NCBI GenBank assembly: GCA_007133565.1
Contig: SLMM01000154.1
Span: forward strand, 1-46,305
Direction: 5' to 3'
Source of the DNA: Bacteroidales bacterium
GTDB taxonomy: Bacteria; Bacteroidota; Bacteroidia; Bacteroidales; PUMT01
DNA length: 46,305 bases
Part shown: positions 43,279-46,305 of the stretch, piece by piece
Layout: the number at the start of each line of letters is the position of its first letter
Numbering within the stretch: the first letter of the stretch is position 1
Translations under genes and position numbers: made by a program
The notes under the pieces: model-generated
Seen by the model: only the letters and a program-made list of their open reading frames with translations
Database searches by the model: none
Told to the model about the DNA's origin: nothing

Positions 43279-44454
43279 ATGCTACCCGGTAAAAGATTCC
43301 TTATCCCCCTCTGCCTGGCTTTGATGATTGTTTTTTCATGCGAGGCTCCCGATCCGCTCGACGATCTGTTTGTTTCAAACCCCAAAGCTAGTGTGGAGAC
43401 CAGAGCTCTCTACCTTAACCTCATGCGGATTGCAGGTGAGCGCCTGCTGTTCGGCCACCAGGACGCGGTTGCCTATGGAATAGGACATGATCATGAGGTG
43501 GGTGGCTGGGATGCAGAGATTGACGGGGAGGATTTCAGGTCGGATGTTCACGATGCCAGCGGCTCCTATCCGGCGGTTTTCGGCTGGGATTTCGGAAAGA
43601 TCGGCAACACCCACAATATCGATTCGGTAAGCTTTGAGCTTATGAGAAAATGGATGATCGAGGTGTATGAAAGGGGCGGCATCAACACGGTGAGCTGGCA
43701 CGAGGACAACCCGGTATCGGGCGGAGGCGCATGGGATACCTCTGATGCCGTAAAGTATATATTGCCGGGAGGAGAAAGGCATCAATATTTCAAGTCGAGG
43801 CTCGATCTGGTAGCCGACTTCTTTCTTGACCTGAAAACTTCTGATGGCACACCTGTGCCTGTCATTTTCAGGCCTTACCATGAGCATACCGGCGGATGGT
43901 TCTGGTGGGGCACCGGTCCGTGTTCCCGGGAAGAATTCATCGAGCTGTGGAGATTTACACATATCTATCTGACAGAGCTGCGCGGATGCACTAACCTGCT
44001 GTTCTGCTATTCGCCCGATATATTCCGCACCCGGGAAAGGTACATGGAGCGATTTCCCGGAAAGGAATATGTTGATGTGCTTGGTTTTGACAACTACCAT
44101 GACCTTCGTACAACCGAGGGGGTGCCGCTCGCTGTTGAGCAGATGAGGATAGTTGTTGATCTGGCGCAGGAGATGGACAAGGTTGCCGCACTGACCGAGA
44201 CAGGATACAATATGATACCCCAGGAGGACTGGTGGACGGCCAATATCCTCAATCCCATCAGAAATGACCCCGTTGCCAGGAATATGGCATGGGTGCTTGT
44301 ATGGCGAAACGAGAACTGGATGCGTGACGGCAGGTATGTGCACCATTTCGCACCCTATCCCGGGCACCCGAGTGTTCCCGATTTCATGGAGTTCAGGGCT
44401 GACCCGTTTACAGCCTTCCTTGAAGACCTGCCTGATATGTACAGTGTAAATTGA
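43279..44454 (+). CDS. GH26 beta-mannanase, lipoprotein
   Basis: The enzyme is predicted to hydrolyse beta-1,4-mannan, mostly releasing mannobiose as in related operons. A lipoprotein signal (FLIPLCLALMIVFSC) places the lipid Cys near residue 21. The TIM-barrel catalytic domain shows the acid/base Glu in FRPYHEHTGGWFWWG (near 200) and the nucleophile Glu in LTETGYN (near 307). SWHEDNPVSGG and DVLGFDNYHD are further GH26 landmarks. The frame opens at 43249; 43279 (MLPGKRF) gives a cleaner signal. The next gene follows after 12 bases. Anchoring to the inner or outer membrane cannot be told. Confidence 0.93.
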   Translation: MLPGKRFLIPLCLALMIVFSCEAPDPLDDLFVSNPKASVETRALYLNLMRIAGERLLFGHQDAVAYGIGHDHEVGGWDAEIDGEDFRSDVHDASGSYPAVFGWDFGKIGNTHNIDSVSFELMRKWMIEVYERGGINTVSWHEDNPVSGGGAWDTSDAVKYILPGGERHQYFKSRLDLVADFFLDLKTSDGTPVPVIFRPYHEHTGGWFWWGTGPCSREEFIELWRFTHIYLTELRGCTNLLFCYSPDIFRTRERYMERFPGKEYVDVLGFDNYHDLRTTEGVPLAVEQMRIVVDLAQEMDKVAALTETGYNMIPQEDWWTANILNPIRNDPVARNMAWVLVWRNENWMRDGRYVHHFAPYPGHPSVPDFMEFRADPFTAFLEDLPDMYSVN

Positions 44455-44466
44455 GATTTGAGGCGA

Positions 44467-45654
44467 ATGGGAAAGAACATTGATGAGCTTCGCCTGTTTG
44501 CAGTGACAGAGCTGGAGGAGAACCTGCTTCCTTTCTGGAGCAGGAGGATGACCGACCTGGTTAACGGCGGGTTCCTCGGGGCGATTGACCAGAATGGTGA
44601 GCCGGTTTCTGAAGCACCGAAGGGTTTGATTCTCAATGCAAGGTTGTTGTGGACCTTTTCGGCGGTATGTAATCATTACGGCAATGAAGAATACCTTGAC
44701 CCGGCGCACAGGGCATGGGATTACATTGTTACCCGTTTTTCAGACGTGAGTTGCGGAGGGTATTTCTGGACCGTTGACTGTGCCGGTAATCCGCTTGACA
44801 CGAAGAAACAGACATACGCACAGGCATTTGTGATTTACGCTTTCTCTGAGTATTACAGGGCCTGCGGCAGGCAGGAGGCGCTGGATGCCGCCATACGCCT
44901 GTACCGGTTGATGGAGGACAATTGTGCAGATAGCATGAATGGCGGTTACCTTGAGGCTTTCTCCCGCAACTGGGGAGAAATTGATGACAGCCGGCTCAGT
45001 GAGAAGGATCTGAACGAGAGGAAGACGATGAACACCCATCTGCATGTGCTGGAAGCATATACATCACTGCTGGGTGTATGGGATGAACCCGGGCTGCGGG
45101 AACGGCTGAAGATGTTGATAGGGGTTTTTGCCGAAAAAATAGTCGGGCTTGGAAATTTTCACCAGAAGCTCTTTTTCAATGAGGAGTGGGAGGCCAGGTC
45201 GGAGATGATATCCTATGGCCATGATATTGAGGCCTCATGGCTTCTTCTTGAAGCGGCCCAAACTCTTGGTGAGAAAGACCTGGCAGGCCGCACGGCAGAG
45301 CTGTCGCTGCGGCTTGCACGAGGTGCTGCAGAAGGGGTGAACAGGTTCGGGGGACTGACTCATGAGAGTGACGGCAAGGGCGGTACCGACGATGAGACGG
45401 AGTGGTGGGCACAGGCTGAGGCCGTAGTTGGTTTTCTTAATGCATGGCGGCTGTCGGGCGATGTGAGGTTTCTTGAACTGGCAACAGGTGTAAAGAAGTT
45501 TATTGAAAGATATTTCATTGACCGGAAAGGGGGGGAGTGGTTCTACCGGCTGGACGCCGAAGGACGGCCTCTTCCCGGATATGACAAGGCAGGTTTCTGG
45601 AAATGCCCCTACCACAACGTGCGTATGTGCCTGGAAATACTCATGAGAGTTTAA
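44467..45654 (+). CDS. Cellobiose 2-epimerase (AGE family)
   Basis: This cytoplasmic enzyme epimerises the reducing-end sugar of beta-1,4 disaccharides, for example mannobiose to mannosylglucose. It is an (alpha/alpha)6 barrel of the N-acylglucosamine 2-epimerase family. Visible are LILNARLLWTFSAVCNHYG, catalytic or binding His residues in NTHLHVLEAY and SYGHDIEASWLLLEAA, and EWWAQAEAVVGFLNA. FWKCPYHNVRMCLEIL closes the protein. The frame opens with TTG at 44458; ATG 44467 (MGKNIDELRLFA, 395 residues) is preferred. It follows GH26 after 12 bases. In B. fragilis the same set is paired with a GH130 phosphorylase, which would lie outside this window. Confidence 0.93.
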   Translation: MGKNIDELRLFAVTELEENLLPFWSRRMTDLVNGGFLGAIDQNGEPVSEAPKGLILNARLLWTFSAVCNHYGNEEYLDPAHRAWDYIVTRFSDVSCGGYFWTVDCAGNPLDTKKQTYAQAFVIYAFSEYYRACGRQEALDAAIRLYRLMEDNCADSMNGGYLEAFSRNWGEIDDSRLSEKDLNERKTMNTHLHVLEAYTSLLGVWDEPGLRERLKMLIGVFAEKIVGLGNFHQKLFFNEEWEARSEMISYGHDIEASWLLLEAAQTLGEKDLAGRTAELSLRLARGAAEGVNRFGGLTHESDGKGGTDDETEWWAQAEAVVGFLNAWRLSGDVRFLELATGVKKFIERYFIDRKGGEWFYRLDAEGRPLPGYDKAGFWKCPYHNVRMCLEILMRV

Positions 45655-45690
45655 TTTCAATTCCCCGAAAGGGTAAAAACACAAATTATT

Positions 45691-46305
45691 ATGCAGTTAT
45701 CTGTTCCCGACATTGTGATCATCCTCTCATACCTTTCAGCTACGGTTGTGATCGGGCTGGTGATGAAGCGGCGCGCGCAGCAGGGCAAAGAGGCCTACCT
45801 GCTTGGAGGGAAAAAGCTTCCGTGGTACATGCTCGGGCTGTCAAATGCTTCGGGCATGTTCGATATATCGGGCACCATGCTGCTCGTTACCTGGGCTTTT
45901 GTCTACGGGTTTAAAAGCATCTGGATACCGTGGCTCTGGCCAACCTTTAACCAGGTGTTCCTGATGGTTTACCTTTCGATGTGGCTGCGCCGGTCGGGGG
46001 CGACTACAGGTGCCGAATGGATAGGCACCCGGTTCGGGACGGGGCGGAGCGGACTGATGTCGCACAACATTGTGGTTGTCTATGCGCTGGTTTCGTGCCT
46101 CGGGTTTCTTGCCTACGGCTTTATCGGGCTGGGCAAGTTCATGATGCTGTTCATTCCCTGGGAGTATGTGTCGGTGCTGGTGCCATTTGATGTGCCGGAG
46201 GCCTACATACCACATGTTTACGGTATTCTTTTCACCCTGTTCGCCATGTTCTACACCGTGCTGGGCGGGATGAGCTCCATAGTGTGGGCCGATGTGCTGC
46301 AGTAC
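45691..46305 (+). CDS. Sodium:solute symporter (SSS family), C-terminus cut by window edge
   Basis: The open frame starts MQLSVPDIVIILSYLSATVV and continues to the end of the window (205 codons). It shows the SSS features of a first helix followed by KEAYLLGGKKLPWYMLGLSNASGMFDISGT (the Na-binding helix 1 region) and several hydrophobic helices. It lies 36 bases after the epimerase on the same strand. In known mannan operons a sugar:cation symporter imports mannobiose, so that is the likely role. The substrate is inferred from context only. Confidence 0.9.
   Translation, partial: MQLSVPDIVIILSYLSATVVIGLVMKRRAQQGKEAYLLGGKKLPWYMLGLSNASGMFDISGTMLLVTWAFVYGFKSIWIPWLWPTFNQVFLMVYLSMWLRRSGATTGAEWIGTRFGTGRSGLMSHNIVVVYALVSCLGFLAYGFIGLGKFMMLFIPWEYVSVLVPFDVPEAYIPHVYGILFTLFAMFYTVLGGMSSIVWADVLQY

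Noticed and set aside
43375-44709. A 444-codon open frame on the minus strand across GH26 and the epimerase
   Set aside because: It is antisense to two clear enzymes with catalytic motifs, has no recognisable domain, and fits the stop-poor antisense frames of GC-rich coding DNA.
1-46305. CRISPR array, insertion sequence or prophage
   Set aside because: No regularly spaced repeats, transposase, integrase or phage structural gene was seen on either strand.

Overview
The window reads as chromosome of a Bacteroidota bacterium, probably a Bacteroidales or Marinilabiliales relative. The evidence is PorQ of the type IX secretion system beside cmk and ispH, a DUF4270 lipoprotein, a DUF5916 outer-membrane protein, a short GT5-only glycogen-synthase-like protein beside panC, an HU-like/SPOR fusion protein, and promoters of the Bacteroidota form (TTG, about 19 bp, TAnnTTTG). 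Genes are packed tightly on both strands and no stretch above 300 bases lacks a gene. I see no rRNA, complete tRNA, CRISPR array, insertion sequence or phage gene. The species was not determined.

Layout. 1-3904 (minus): panC, panD, a flippase-like membrane protein, rfaE2/hldE2 and radA (cut by the window edge). 4173-8152 (plus): GT5-like protein, DUF4270 lipoprotein, glmS. 8161-14477 (minus): a nucleotide-sugar operon with wbpE-, wbpD-, wbpB- and tviB-like genes, galE and rfbB. 14703-15791 (plus): HU/SPOR protein, convergent with metG (minus), which is followed upstream by a secreted esterase (minus). 19088-24955 (plus): mutS2, a DUF5916 protein and a GT4 glycosyltransferase, convergent with a GH130 gene (minus). 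26650-35249 (plus): plsC-like acyltransferase, a membrane-anchored MutS-like ATPase, parE, parC, aroK and hsp20, closed by a bidirectional terminator. 35335-43089 (minus): rfaE1/hldE1, a secreted serine hydrolase, priA, ispH, cmk and porQ. 43279-46305 (plus): a mannan-use operon with GH26 mannanase, cellobiose 2-epimerase and a sodium:solute symporter cut by the edge.

How the genes work together. Envelope carbohydrate supply dominates. GlmS leads toward UDP-GlcNAc. The tviB/wbpB/wbpE/wbpD set can take UDP-GlcNAc to UDP-2,3-diacetamido-2,3-dideoxyglucuronate. RfbB and GalE feed dTDP-4-keto-6-deoxyglucose and UDP-galactose. RfaE1 and RfaE2 (about 34 kb apart) supply ADP-heptose for LPS. PorQ reports type IX secretion. 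The GH26/epimerase/symporter operon fits breakdown of beta-mannan to mannobiose, epimerisation to mannosylglucose, and uptake. The GT4/GH130 convergent pair next to a DUF5916 protein is the least explained unit and may make and break a mannoside. Housekeeping genes are radA, mutS2, parE/parC, priA, metG, cmk, ispH, aroK and panC/panD. All calls come from reading protein motifs by eye; no database search was run.
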